From DATJZH01 sp035499215 (lineage in GTDB: Bacteria > Actinomycetota > Actinomycetes > Streptosporangiales > Streptosporangiaceae): DNA of 7,655 nt. The stretch lies in contig DATJZH010000329.1 of NCBI GenBank assembly GCA_035499215.1, positions 1 to 7,655 on the forward strand. Reading direction: 5' to 3'. Under the pieces are notes generated by a model. That model did not search any database, had not been told where the DNA came from, and saw only the letters and a list, made by a program, of their open reading frames with translations. The position numbers were made by a program, and so were the translations under genes. Below are positions 1-5,049 of this stretch, piece after piece. Within the stretch, counting starts at the first letter, position 1; every line of letters starts with the position of its first letter.

Positions 1-146
1 CAGGAGATGCCCTCGCCAAGGGTTCCGGTAGCCCGCAGAGTCACGACGGCCGCGCCGGGGTCCTCCCGGTAGCGCGCCTTCAGCGGTGCCTGTACTGACC
101 GAAGCTCGTCACGATCGACACGCTCCGCACCAATGCCAGAAGTCAT
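1..146 (-). CDS. OsmC family protein, N-terminal part (gene runs off the left edge)
   Basis: Read on the minus strand from ATG at 146-144, the frame is open to the window edge and gives 48 residues. From about residue 16 the text reads SVQAPLKARYREDPGAA and then LRATGTLGEGIS. This is the style of the N-terminus of small OsmC/Ohr-like proteins, which reduce organic hydroperoxides with a conserved cysteine pair. Those cysteines lie beyond the edge, so catalysis cannot be judged. The first 15 residues (MTSGIGAERVDRDEL) look like an extension. A GTG at about 113-111 would give a more usual start, but it is out of frame with the conserved part, so a one-base loss near the start is possible. No clear Shine-Dalgarno sequence precedes the ATG. 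The gene is divergent from the SnoaL-like gene at 381. The family call is from remembered sequence style only. Confidence 0.5.
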   Translation of the reverse strand, partial: MTSGIGAERVDRDELRSVQAPLKARYREDPGAAVVTLRATGTLGEGIS

Positions 147-226
147 TGGCACAGCATGCCAGACCACGGCCGCGCGAAACGATCGTGCCAGCAGTAAGCG
201 CCGTTTCGCCATCGCGGCAACCGGCG

Positions 227-238
227 GCTGACGTCAGC
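227..238. promoter_or_regulatory. 12-bp perfect palindrome in the divergent intergenic region
   Basis: GCTGACGTCAGC is its own reverse complement. It lies midway in the gap between the minus-strand OsmC-like start (146) and the plus-strand SnoaL-like start (381). Position and symmetry suit a dimeric repressor or activator site serving both genes. No regulator can be named, and a 12-bp palindrome in GC-rich DNA can arise by chance. Confidence 0.3.
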
Positions 239-380
239 GCCGCCTTCCTGCCTCTCGCGATCACGCCGATCGATGACCGCAGTGCAGCGGAGCGATGGTG
301 GCCCTGTTCTCGTGCCGTGGCGGAGCGAAAGCCGTTCAGCTACGCCTGCCAGACCGCGGCCCCTTTGGCATCATCTGCCC

Positions 381-785
381 ATGGACAGTGACTGGGAAGG
401 CTTCATGTCTCGGTGCCAGCAGGCACCGGGCGAGTTGGTGGAAGGACGGCCCGAGCCGTTCAAGGCGCTCTGGTCCCACGCCGACGACGTGGTGATCACG
501 GGTGCCTTCGGCGGTTACGAGCGCGGCTGGGAGCAGGTCAGCGCTCGACTGGACTGGGCCGCTGCCGGCATCAAGGCGACGGACCGCCGCGAGGAGAACG
601 TGGTGACGGTCGTCGGGAATGATCTCGCCTACACCGTCGACCTGGAGCACATGACCCGTCACGCGGGTGGTCCCAAGCCCGGGACGCTGCGCTGTACCCA
701 GGCCTACCGGCGGGAGAACGGGGAATGGAAGGTCATCCTGCGCGACGCCGACGAGCTTCCCAGCAAGGACGACCAGCAGAGATAG
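381..785 (+). CDS. SnoaL/NTF2-like (DUF4440-type) small protein
   Basis: This is a 134-residue protein. It has an N-terminal helix (DWEGF, then GRPEPFKALWSHADDV), a central segment GAFGGYERGWEQV, and a C-terminal sheet (LRCTQAYRRENGEWKVILRDAD). These are the hallmarks of the NTF2-like cone fold used by SnoaL-type cyclases, ketosteroid isomerase and many small uncharacterised proteins. The C-terminal RRENGEWKV strand with the following R.AD is the most typical part. Length matches the family. I chose ATG 381 because homologues I recall begin just before the W of DWEGF. ATG 405 (MSRCQQ) has a better purine-rich site upstream (GGGAAGG) and would shorten the protein by 8 residues. The longer frame starting at 273 adds low-complexity sequence and is unlikely. 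The gene looks intact and is the only undisturbed gene left of 3600. Substrate unknown. Confidence 0.75.
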   Translation: MDSDWEGFMSRCQQAPGELVEGRPEPFKALWSHADDVVITGAFGGYERGWEQVSARLDWAAAGIKATDRREENVVTVVGNDLAYTVDLEHMTRHAGGPKPGTLRCTQAYRRENGEWKVILRDADELPSKDDQQR

Positions 786-792
786 CGGTTCT

Positions 793-822
793 GCAGGCCG
801 CAGCCAGCGAGGTGCGGCCTGC
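793..822 (+). terminator. hairpin terminator after the SnoaL-like gene
   Basis: GCAGGCCGCA at 793-802 and TGCGGCCTGC at 813-822 are perfect reverse complements (10 bp, all but two pairs G-C) around a 10-nt loop. The hairpin starts 8 nt after the TAG at 783-785. There is no run of T afterwards, which is common for actinobacterial terminators. It supports 785 as the true end of the transcription unit. Confidence 0.6.
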
Positions 823-920
823 GATCACGGCAGCCTGGTGCGCGCTCCGTGCGCAGCAGCCGCCGCGGCGCACCGCGCACGTCACACATATCTGGCCGGG
901 ATAAGCCAGTAGTCACCGGA

Positions 921-1188
921 TAGGGGTCAGCACCAGCTGAGCATGCTATCGGGAACTGACGGGAATCAACCAGGAATAACGGGCAAACGACCCAGCACCT
1001 TAAATTCCGAGTTCGCGCTCCGTTCGGGCCCGCATCAGCGCCATGGCCAGCGGCTATCATCGCACGTCCAGCCCGGTGACGGCCCTACCGATGATCATGT
1101 GCTGGATCTCTCTCGTTCCTTCAAGATGGTGAAGCTCGTGGAGGTGCGGGCAGTTTCCGCAGGTAGATGGCCTGCTTGAGGGGTGCAT
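921..1188. repeat. diverged long direct repeat, copy 1 (acyl-CoA dehydrogenase 3' end plus downstream block)
   Basis: This stretch aligns over most of its length with 5576-5824 in the same orientation. The longest exact shared words are 28 bp at 1070-1097 (5727-5754) and 17 bp at 973-989 (5629-5645). Shorter words such as GCTATCGGG (945-953; 5601-5609) fall in the same order. The homology has two parts. At 1057-1143 on the minus strand is the coding 3' end of an acyl-CoA dehydrogenase. At 921-1056 is the DNA after its stop codon, with short iterated G-rich words. Conservation of the non-coding part shows this is a repeated unit and not merely two members of one protein family. The far left boundary (921) and the tail beyond 1143 are approximate. 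Confidence 0.75.
1057..1188 (-). pseudogene. acyl-CoA dehydrogenase C-terminal remnant, copy 1
   Basis: The minus strand from ATG 1188 to TGA 1057 gives 43 residues ending in LEGTREIQHMIIGRAVTGLDVR. Acyl-CoA dehydrogenases end in a helix of the form IFEGTSEIQR followed by IGRAVTG, which lies near the FAD and acyl pocket. This copy keeps the EGT and EIQ positions but has lost the usual IF before EGT (HHLEGT). Residues 1-18 (MHPSSRPSTCGNC...) do not resemble the family. About 350 upstream residues are missing, so this cannot be an enzyme. It is the 3' tip of a gene. Its paralogue at 5714-5824 is better preserved. Confidence 0.7.
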
Positions 1189-1207
1189 GTCAGCACCAAC
1201 TCAGCAC
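1189..1207. repeat. 19-bp word shared with the ends of both long repeat copies
   Basis: GTCAGCACCAACTCAGCAC at 1189-1207 matches 5582-5600 at 18 of 19 positions. It also resembles 926-944, so the word flanks the copy 1 acyl-CoA dehydrogenase tail on both sides. It contains CAGCACC-type subrepeats spaced 11 bp apart, a spacing of one helical turn. This suits binding sites for a recombinase or another multimeric protein, but the role is inferred. Confidence 0.5.
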
Positions 1208-1254
1208 CGGCTCGAGGCCCCTGCAATGGCGACTTCAGCGGCAACAGGCAACGG

Positions 1255-1775
1255 CGCTGCGCCGCCAATCACGGTTGTGTAGCCAGCACCACCTGGAAAA
1301 CCCTGATCATCACCCGCGCAGTCGCAGCTACTCCGGCCGGACGATCGTGTGGCCTGGGCGCGCTCACCGCGGTCGCCTACACCCCGGCCGGCACGCCCCT
1401 GCTCGCCGGCACCTGCTCGCAGCCCGGCATCGCGGCATCTTCACCGTGACCGGCCGGATATGGCAGACCGCAAGGCCGGCACTGCCCGGCCCATTGGCTC
1501 ACCAGCCGGTCACGCTCCTGCGGCTTGCCACCACTGGCAACCAGGTAACCGCGCTGCTGGCTGCCGACGCGCGACAGCACGCCACCGTCGTTGACGCATG
1601 GTCGGCGGACGGCGGCACCAGATGGACGTTTCTCGCCGCCACTCAGCACCGGCGGCCAGGCAGCTACGGCTTCGGTCGGGCCAGGCCAGACGGCCGCTGT
1701 CATCATGGCCGGCGGCCACGGCGCCGTGCTCGCAGCCGACCGGTGGCACCTGCTGCCCGCGCGGTCGGCTGGCAC
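1255..1775 (+). pseudogene. fragment of a beta-propeller-like (sialidase/WD-type) secreted protein, frameshifted
   Basis: Plausible protein text runs through three segments in two frames. About 1285-1435 reads TTWKTLIITRA and LGALTAVAYTPAGTPLLAG. About 1437-1632 reads GIFTVTGRIWQTA and then DAWSADGGTRWTF. From about 1630 it reads SPPLSTGGQAA, TAAVIMAGGHGAV and DRWHLLPA. The S-DGG-W pattern followed by SPPL is the Asp-box-like blade motif of sialidase or photosynthesis-repair-type propellers, common in large lipoproteins of filamentous actinobacteria. Each frame change fits a one-base loss (near 1435 and 1630). No start, signal peptide or stop belonging to this gene is seen. The fragment ends where LuxR-like text begins, at about 1780. 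Enzyme function cannot be assigned. Confidence 0.5.
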
Positions 1776-1779
1776 CGCG

Positions 1780-2930
1780 GCGGGCCGGGCTGCTGCGGGT
1801 TACCCCGGCGGGGGTCATCTTTTCCCACCCGCTCGTCCGAGCCGCGATCCTGGCAGGGTCGGATGTCGGCGAGCGGATGGCCGGGAACCGGGCGCTGGCC
1901 GGGGTGCTGGAGGATGACCGGCGGGCCTGGCATCTGGCGGCCCTGGCGGCTGGCCCCGACGAGGAGATCGCCACCGGGCTGGACACCGCCGCGCAGCGGG
2001 CCGGCCAGCGGGGCAGCCGCGCGGCGCCGAGTTCCGTGCCGCTGGGATGCCCGGCCGACTCGCCTACGCGCTGGCCGAGCTCTCCGTCGCGCAGATCTAT
2101 CAGGGCGAGCTGCTGGACGCCGCGGCCAGCGTCGAGGAGGGCCTGCGCCTGGCCACTGATACCGGGCAGACTGCCCTCGCCGGCGACTTCGCCAGCCTGG
2201 CGGCAGTCCTGGCCGCGGCCACCGGCGACGAGGAGGCCTGCCGAGTCCGCGTCGACCAGGTACGGGACCTGTCGGCCCGCGCGTCAGGCGGGTCGCTGAC
2301 CGCGGTGGACTACGCAATCGCCATGCTGGACCTGGGTTCCGGCCGCTATCAGTCGGCCCTGGACCGGATCCAGGCAATAACCGCCGGGCCGTCCGGGGAT
2401 CCTGCCGCAGTGCTGTATGTCTATCCGGATCATGTCGAGGCGGCCATCCGGGCCGGCCGGCCCGATCTCGCGGTCCGGCCGCTGGCCCAGTTCACCATCT
2501 GGGCCAGCGCAATCGGCCAGCGGTGGGCCACCGCCGTGGCCGCCCGCTGCGCCGCGCTATCCGCAGGACGACGACCACGCCGAGCCGCTCTACCAGCAGG
2601 CGATCGCCGCGCACGAAGGCGACGGCCGGCCGACCGAGCAGGCGCGCACCAGGCTGCTGTACGGCGAGTGGCTGCGGCGAAACCAGCGCCGCGCCGACGC
2701 CCGCTAGCACCTGCTCGCCGCCGCGTCAACATTCGCGCGGGTAGGCGCCCGGCCCTGGCAGGAACGCGCCGAGTCCGAGCTGCGCGCCGCCGGCGCTGCC
2801 GCACCTGCCGTCAGCCCGGCCGACCCGCTGGCCCGGCTCACGCCGCAGGAACTGCAGGTCGTCAGGCTGGCCGCCACAGGCGCATCCAACAAGCAGATCG
2901 GCGCCCAGCTGTTCCTGTCCCCGCGTACCA
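1780..2930 (+). pseudogene. LuxR-family ATPase-type transcriptional regulator, N-terminally truncated and disabled
   Basis: The text matches the middle and end of large LuxR regulators with an AAA ATPase and a TPR-like domain. About 1783-2025 reads GLLRVTPAGVIFSHPLVRAA and HLAALAAGPDEE. A second frame at 2047-2555 carries helical repeats (RLAYALAELSVAQIYQGELL, DYAIAMLDLGSGRYQSAL). A third frame at about 2570-2930 reads AEPLYQQAIAAHEGDGRPTE, RLLYGEWLRRNQRR, then LTPQELQVVRLAATGASNKQ and IGAQLFLSPRT, the first part of the LuxR DNA-binding helix-turn-helix. The defects are loss of the P-loop domain, frame changes near 2030-2045 and 2555-2570, and a TAG at 2704-2706, probably from CAG in the usual ARQHL context. 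The gene is also cut in the middle of the HTH, just after SPRT, where NuoB sequence begins. It cannot make a working regulator. Confidence 0.8.
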
Positions 2931-3248
2931 GAAGATGGCCCCGTGCTGCGGCAGGTCTACGACCAGATGTCCGAGCCGAAGTGGGTCATCTCGATGGGCG
3001 TCTGCGCGTCCAGCGGCGGCATGTTCAACAACTACGCCATCGTGCAGGGCGTCGACCACATCGTGCCAGTCGCCATCTACCTGCCCGGCTGCCCGCCGCG
3101 GCCGGAGATGCTGATCGACGCCATCGTCAAGCTGCACGACAAGATCCAGAACACCAAGCTCGGCGCCAACCGGGAACGGCAGATCTCCGAACTGGAGGAG
3201 GCCAGCCTCTGGCGGCCCCATGTCCTTAGCCCGGAAGCGGACGCGTGA
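2931..3248 (+). pseudogene. nuoB: NADH-quinone oxidoreductase subunit B (NuoB), C-terminal fragment
   Basis: From GTG 2943 the frame gives about 101 residues: LRQVYDQMSEPKWVISMGVC, then ASSGGMFNNYA, VQGVDHIVPV, YLPGCPPRPEMLIDAI, and a charged tail ending at TGA 3246-3248. This is the second half of NuoB, the complex I subunit that carries iron-sulfur cluster N2. Two of the four cluster cysteines are present (MGVCASSGG and PGCPPRPE). The N-terminal half with the adjacent CysCys motif is absent. AAGATGGCC at 2932-2940 encodes KMA of the usual QKMAPVLRQ text, but one base is missing just after it, which puts it out of frame. With no first half, this is debris and not a working subunit. No nuoA or nuoC gene flanks it. 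Confidence 0.85.
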
Positions 3249-3614
3249 TGGCAGAGCGTCGTGTCCCTCGCGGCAAGGCCCCGACGGCGTGGGAGCGCTT
3301 GGCTGCTTCGCCGCTTCGCTCTCGGCCCTTCGGCAGCTGGGAGTACGTGGTCGCCTGCATCGGGTCCGTCGCGGGGCTCGGACACCACCAGGGCGTGGCC
3401 CAGGTATAGCGGATCAGGCTGACCGGCTAGCCCTGTTCTTCCGGCGCGAGACTGCCCAGCTCACCTCCCTCGAGCACCCACGAGACTTCCGCGCCGCCGT
3501 CCGCGCCGCCTGAACTGTGCGCTCCCTGGCCGCTAATACAGCATTACCTTCCGCGACTAGTGTAGTGGAGCCGTTGGGCTGGCGGCCGCCGACCGGATCC
3601 TCGCCTGCTGCGAG
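3249..3614. other. stretch without a convincing gene
   Basis: After the NuoB fragment, an ATG at 3248 overlaps its stop (TGATG) and opens a 53-codon frame (MAERRVPRGKAPTAWERL...), but the product resembles nothing I know. A plus-strand frame to 3513 ends LALFFRRETAQLTSLEHP, also unrecognised. I see no RNA gene, repeat or transposase here. The right part precedes the toxin-antitoxin promoter. Confidence 0.5.
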
Positions 3615-3640
3615 TAGATTGCATCTGCAGATGCAATCTA
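3615..3640. promoter_or_regulatory. 26-bp perfect palindrome, likely autoregulatory operator of the toxin-antitoxin pair
   Basis: The half-site TAGATTGCATCTG (3615-3627) is followed without spacer by its exact reverse complement (3628-3640). It is AT-richer than its surroundings and contains nested GCATCTGCAGATGC. It covers the likely -35 region of the downstream operon. Ribbon-helix-helix antitoxins bind such sites as dimers of dimers and repress their own operon, often with the toxin as co-repressor. That role is inferred from family behaviour; the symmetry is directly visible. Confidence 0.8.
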
Positions 3641-3648
3641 GATACAAT
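3619..3648 (+). promoter_or_regulatory. promoter of the toxin-antitoxin operon, predicted leaderless start
   Basis: TTGCAT (3619-3624) as -35 and TACAAT (3643-3648) as -10 are 18 bp apart, a good match to a housekeeping sigma promoter. The expected transcription start, 6-8 nt after the -10, falls at or next to the A of ATG 3655. No Shine-Dalgarno sequence is present before that ATG. The transcript is therefore predicted to be leaderless, a common mode in actinobacteria. The -35 box lies inside the 26-bp palindrome, so a bound repressor would block polymerase. Confidence 0.7.
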
Positions 3649-3654
3649 ACTGGC

Positions 3655-3915
3655 ATGTCTACATCGACTGTCGGGTTCGCCGTAGCGGATGAGGACCAGG
3701 AGCGGCTTGCCCGCCTGGTGGAGCATTTCGGGCACGGGAACCGGTCGGCGTACCTGCGGGCGACGCTGCCGGTAATGGAGTCGCTGGCCCGGGCCGAGCG
3801 GCTGCGTGAGCTCCAGGCCCGTAATGCGGAGCGTGCGGCGGCGGCGGGCCAGGATTATGAGTCGCTGCTGGCGGAGATCCGCCGGGCGTACAAGGGCGGG
3901 ACGCCGGGGCAGTGA
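3655..3915 (+). CDS. ribbon-helix-helix antitoxin
   Basis: This is an 86-residue protein. Residues 1-12 (MSTSTVGFAVAD) would form the DNA-contacting beta strand. Then come helix A (EDQERLARLVEHFG), a GNRSAYLRATL segment that fits the turn and second helix of the ribbon-helix-helix (MetJ/Arc/CopG) fold, and a long charged C-terminal helix (RAERLRELQARNAERAAAAG) ending YESLLAEIRRAYKG. That tail probably binds and masks the toxin. I chose ATG 3655 because it starts the folded domain and sits at the expected transcription start. The longer frame from 3517 would pass through the promoter and palindrome. The gene overlaps the toxin gene by 4 bp (GTGA), implying translational coupling. It is likely autorepressed at 3615-3640. 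Confidence 0.85.
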   Translation: MSTSTVGFAVADEDQERLARLVEHFGHGNRSAYLRATLPVMESLARAERLRELQARNAERAAAAGQDYESLLAEIRRAYKGGTPGQ

Positions 3916-4424
3916 GCGTGCCCGGCCCGGCGGCGGTGCCGGTGGTGTTCGACGTGAACGTGCTCGTGCTGGCGGTTGCCGTGGGGGAGTCCCCGTTCCG
4001 GAGCTGGCCGTCGCCCCCGCCGACGTCGGGTAACCCGAGTGCGGACTGCCTCGGCGTTGTCAACGACGCGGCGGAGTTCGCGCTGTGGCTCTCGCCGCAC
4101 ATCGTGGCCAACACGGGCCGGGTGCTGGCGACGGTACTGAAGACCCCGGATGAGGAGGTCGATGATTACCTGCGGGTGCTGGCCGAGATGGCCGAGGCGT
4201 CCGGCGGCGGCATCACCGACCCGCCGCAGACCGTCGGAGACTGCCCGGACTGGGAGGACAACCGGATCCTGGATCTGGCGGCGGCGGTAGGCGCGTTCCT
4301 GATCGTCTCCGCCGACGCGGACCTCACGGGCATGTCGCCCTGGCGGGGACGGCCGATCATCGAGCCGTCGCAGTTCGCGTCGATGGTCGACGCCTCCCGC
4401 CGGGCCCGCAGACGACGACGGTGA
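3912..4424 (+). CDS. PIN-domain toxin (VapC-like ribonuclease)
   Basis: This is a 170-residue protein starting at GTG 3912 inside the antitoxin stop. PIN domains use clustered acidic residues to hold metal ions and cut RNA. Here VVFDVNVLV supplies Asp14 on the first strand. CPDWEDNRILDLA supplies Asp113, Glu115, Asp116 and Asp121. LIVSADADL supplies Asp135 and Asp137. All the expected acidic clusters are present, so the protein is probably active. A loop after the first strand (SPFRSWPSPPPTSGNP, residues 27-42) and the following FALWLSPHIV belong to a conserved actinobacterial subgroup I recall, as does the final arginine run (165-170), which could contact RNA. The partner is the ribbon-helix-helix protein upstream. 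The RNA target is unknown. Both genes lack any visible damage, unlike most neighbours. Confidence 0.88.
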   Translation: MSVPGPAAVPVVFDVNVLVLAVAVGESPFRSWPSPPPTSGNPSADCLGVVNDAAEFALWLSPHIVANTGRVLATVLKTPDEEVDDYLRVLAEMAEASGGGITDPPQTVGDCPDWEDNRILDLAAAVGAFLIVSADADLTGMSPWRGRPIIEPSQFASMVDASRRARRRRR

Positions 4425-4468
4425 GAACTGCCGTGCGCTTACGGTCAATGCCGGACAGGGTTGAACAC

Positions 4469-4483
4469 AGCGCAGACTGCGCT
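4469..4483. terminator. 15-bp palindrome at the junction with the tRNA remnant
   Basis: AGCGCAG (4469-4475) and CTGCGCT (4477-4483) are perfect reverse complements around a single A. It sits 45 bp after the toxin stop and runs straight into the tRNA-like sequence. It could end the toxin-antitoxin transcript or be part of an attachment-site arm. A one-base loop is too tight for a good RNA hairpin unless two pairs open, so the terminator role is uncertain. Confidence 0.35.
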
Positions 4484-4527
4484 CATTAACCCAGAGGCCG
4501 CAGGTTCAAATCCTGCCCCCGCTACCA
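4482..4527 (+). pseudogene. 3' half of a tRNA gene (tRNA-Met-like), attachment-site remnant
   Basis: A T arm with a perfect 5-bp stem (GCAGG 4500-4504, loop TTCAAAT, CCTGC 4512-4516) is followed by CCCCGCT (3' acceptor strand), discriminator A, and an encoded CCA at 4525-4527. Before it, CTCATTAACCCAG resembles the anticodon loop and 3' anticodon stem of a CAT (Met) tRNA. The 5' acceptor strand (expected GGCGGGG or AGCGGGG), the D arm and the 5' anticodon stem are all missing; a different 15-bp palindrome stands there. This is therefore not a functional tRNA. A conserved 3' half without a 5' half is the usual scar or attachment site of elements that integrate into tRNA genes. Confidence 0.75.
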
Positions 4528-4541
4528 GGTTAGTGCAGGTC

Positions 4542-4577
4542 AGAGCCGGATCGCCTATGGGATGGCGACCCGGCTCT
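4542..4577 (+). terminator. strong hairpin just after the tRNA remnant
   Basis: AGAGCCGGATCGCC (4542-4555) pairs with GGCGACCCGGCTCT (4564-4577), 13 of 14 positions, around an 8-nt loop. It begins 14 nt after the CCA end. Placement and shape fit a tRNA transcription terminator that travelled with the tRNA 3' half, or one end of an attachment region. Confidence 0.65.
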
Positions 4578-4581
4578 TGAT

Positions 4582-4603
4582 CGTTTGACCGTCGTTTGAC
4601 CGT
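4582..4603. repeat. perfect tandem 11-bp direct repeat, possible integrase arm sites
   Basis: CGTTTGACCGT occurs twice back to back with no spacer. It lies between the tRNA remnant and the excisionase-like remnant, where tyrosine integrases of tRNA-targeting actinobacterial elements have short directly repeated arm-type sites. The 11-bp unit puts both copies on the same face of the helix. The repeat is certain; the role is inferred. Confidence 0.6.
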
Positions 4604-4633
4604 GCCACTAGACGCGATCACGTGTTCATATCC

Positions 4634-4774
4634 CTACGCGGCAGTTGGCGGCGCGTGGACCGTGTTGGCGCTAGTGCCAAGCAGCCGCAGCAGGTCGGCG
4701 GTGGACACGCGGTGAAGGTCTCCGACGCGGATGACCAGACAAGGGAACTGGCCGTGGCGGGCGAGTTCGTGCGC
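4634..4774 (-). pseudogene. excisionase-like (AlpA/MerR-type HTH) protein, C-terminal remnant
   Basis: The minus strand ending at TAG 4636-4634 reads AHELARHGQFPCLVIRVGDL, then HRVSTADLLRLLGTSANTVH, 46 residues. Small excisionase and AlpA-like proteins of actinobacterial integrative elements have a winged helix-turn-helix with the pattern Y.L...G.FPC.V.R.G....V.TA.LL.LLG, and this fits it closely. The N-terminal helix-turn-helix start (S..TAY) is missing because the text turns into IstB sequence, read in the opposite direction, near 4774. In pSAM2-like elements the excisionase gene lies beside the integrase gene and attachment site. Here the gene lies beside the tRNA remnant with no integrase between them. 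Confidence 0.6.
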
Positions 4775-5049
4775 GCACCGACCTGCTGATCCTGGATGAT
4801 TTCTGCCTGCAGGCCATGGACGCCGCCGACACCGCCGACGTCTACGAGGTCATCGTCGAACGGCACCGGGCCGCGGCCACCGTGGTCACCTCCAACCGCG
4901 AGCCCGCCGAATGGCTGGCGATGATGGCCGACCCGCTGCTGGCCCAGTCGGCCATCGACCGGCTCCAGTCCGCCGCCTGGGAACTGGTCATCGACGGCGA
5001 GTCCTACCGGCACCGCCAGAAACCCGCGCTGGCCGCCCGGCACCACTGA
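4774..5049 (+). pseudogene. istB: IS21-family helper ATPase IstB, C-terminal remnant
   Basis: The plus frame ending at TGA 5049 gives about 91 residues: RTDLLILDDFCLQAM, then DVYEVIVERHRAAATVVTSN, REPAEWLAMMADPLLAQSAI, DRLQSAAWELVIDGESYRHR. LLILDDF is the Walker B strand, VVTSNR the sensor 1 region, and DPLL..AIDRL...A....I.GESYR the standard IstB end. IstB is the AAA+ partner of the IstA transposase in IS21 elements. The Walker A half is missing and an in-frame TGA lies at 4732-4734, so the gene is cut at about 4774. The ATG at 4816 is internal and not a real start. No istA is present, so the element cannot move on its own. Confidence 0.88.

Noticed and set aside
704..1060. 118-codon minus-strand frame with text such as GPNGARTRNLRC
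   Set aside because: It runs antisense through the terminator hairpin and the non-coding part of long repeat copy 1. There is no domain and no ribosome site.
1167..2159. Long 330-codon plus-strand open frame
   Set aside because: It is Arg/Pro/Gly-rich through most of its length. Convincing protein text sits in it only at about 1437-1632 and lies in the other frames elsewhere, so the frame is an accident of GC-rich DNA over two pseudogenes.
1703..2377. 224-codon minus-strand frame opposite the LuxR remnant
   Set aside because: Extremely Arg/Pro/Gly-rich antisense shadow of the LuxR-like coding sequence.
3248..3409. 53-codon frame whose ATG overlaps the NuoB stop
   Set aside because: The overlap looks like translational coupling, but the product matches nothing in complex I (not NuoC), and the upstream gene is a fragment.
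3517..3654. Longer start for the antitoxin gene at 3517
   Set aside because: It would put the promoter and the 26-bp operator inside the coding region and add 46 residues with no fold. ATG 3655 starts the ribbon-helix-helix domain.
4460..4527. A complete functional tRNA gene
   Set aside because: The T arm, 3' acceptor strand and CCA are good, but no matching 5' acceptor strand or D arm precedes them, and the 5' anticodon stem does not pair.
4618..5046. 142-codon minus-strand frame opposite istB
   Set aside because: Gly/Val/Asp-rich shadow of the istB frame. The real minus-strand text in this area is the short excisionase-like remnant in another frame.
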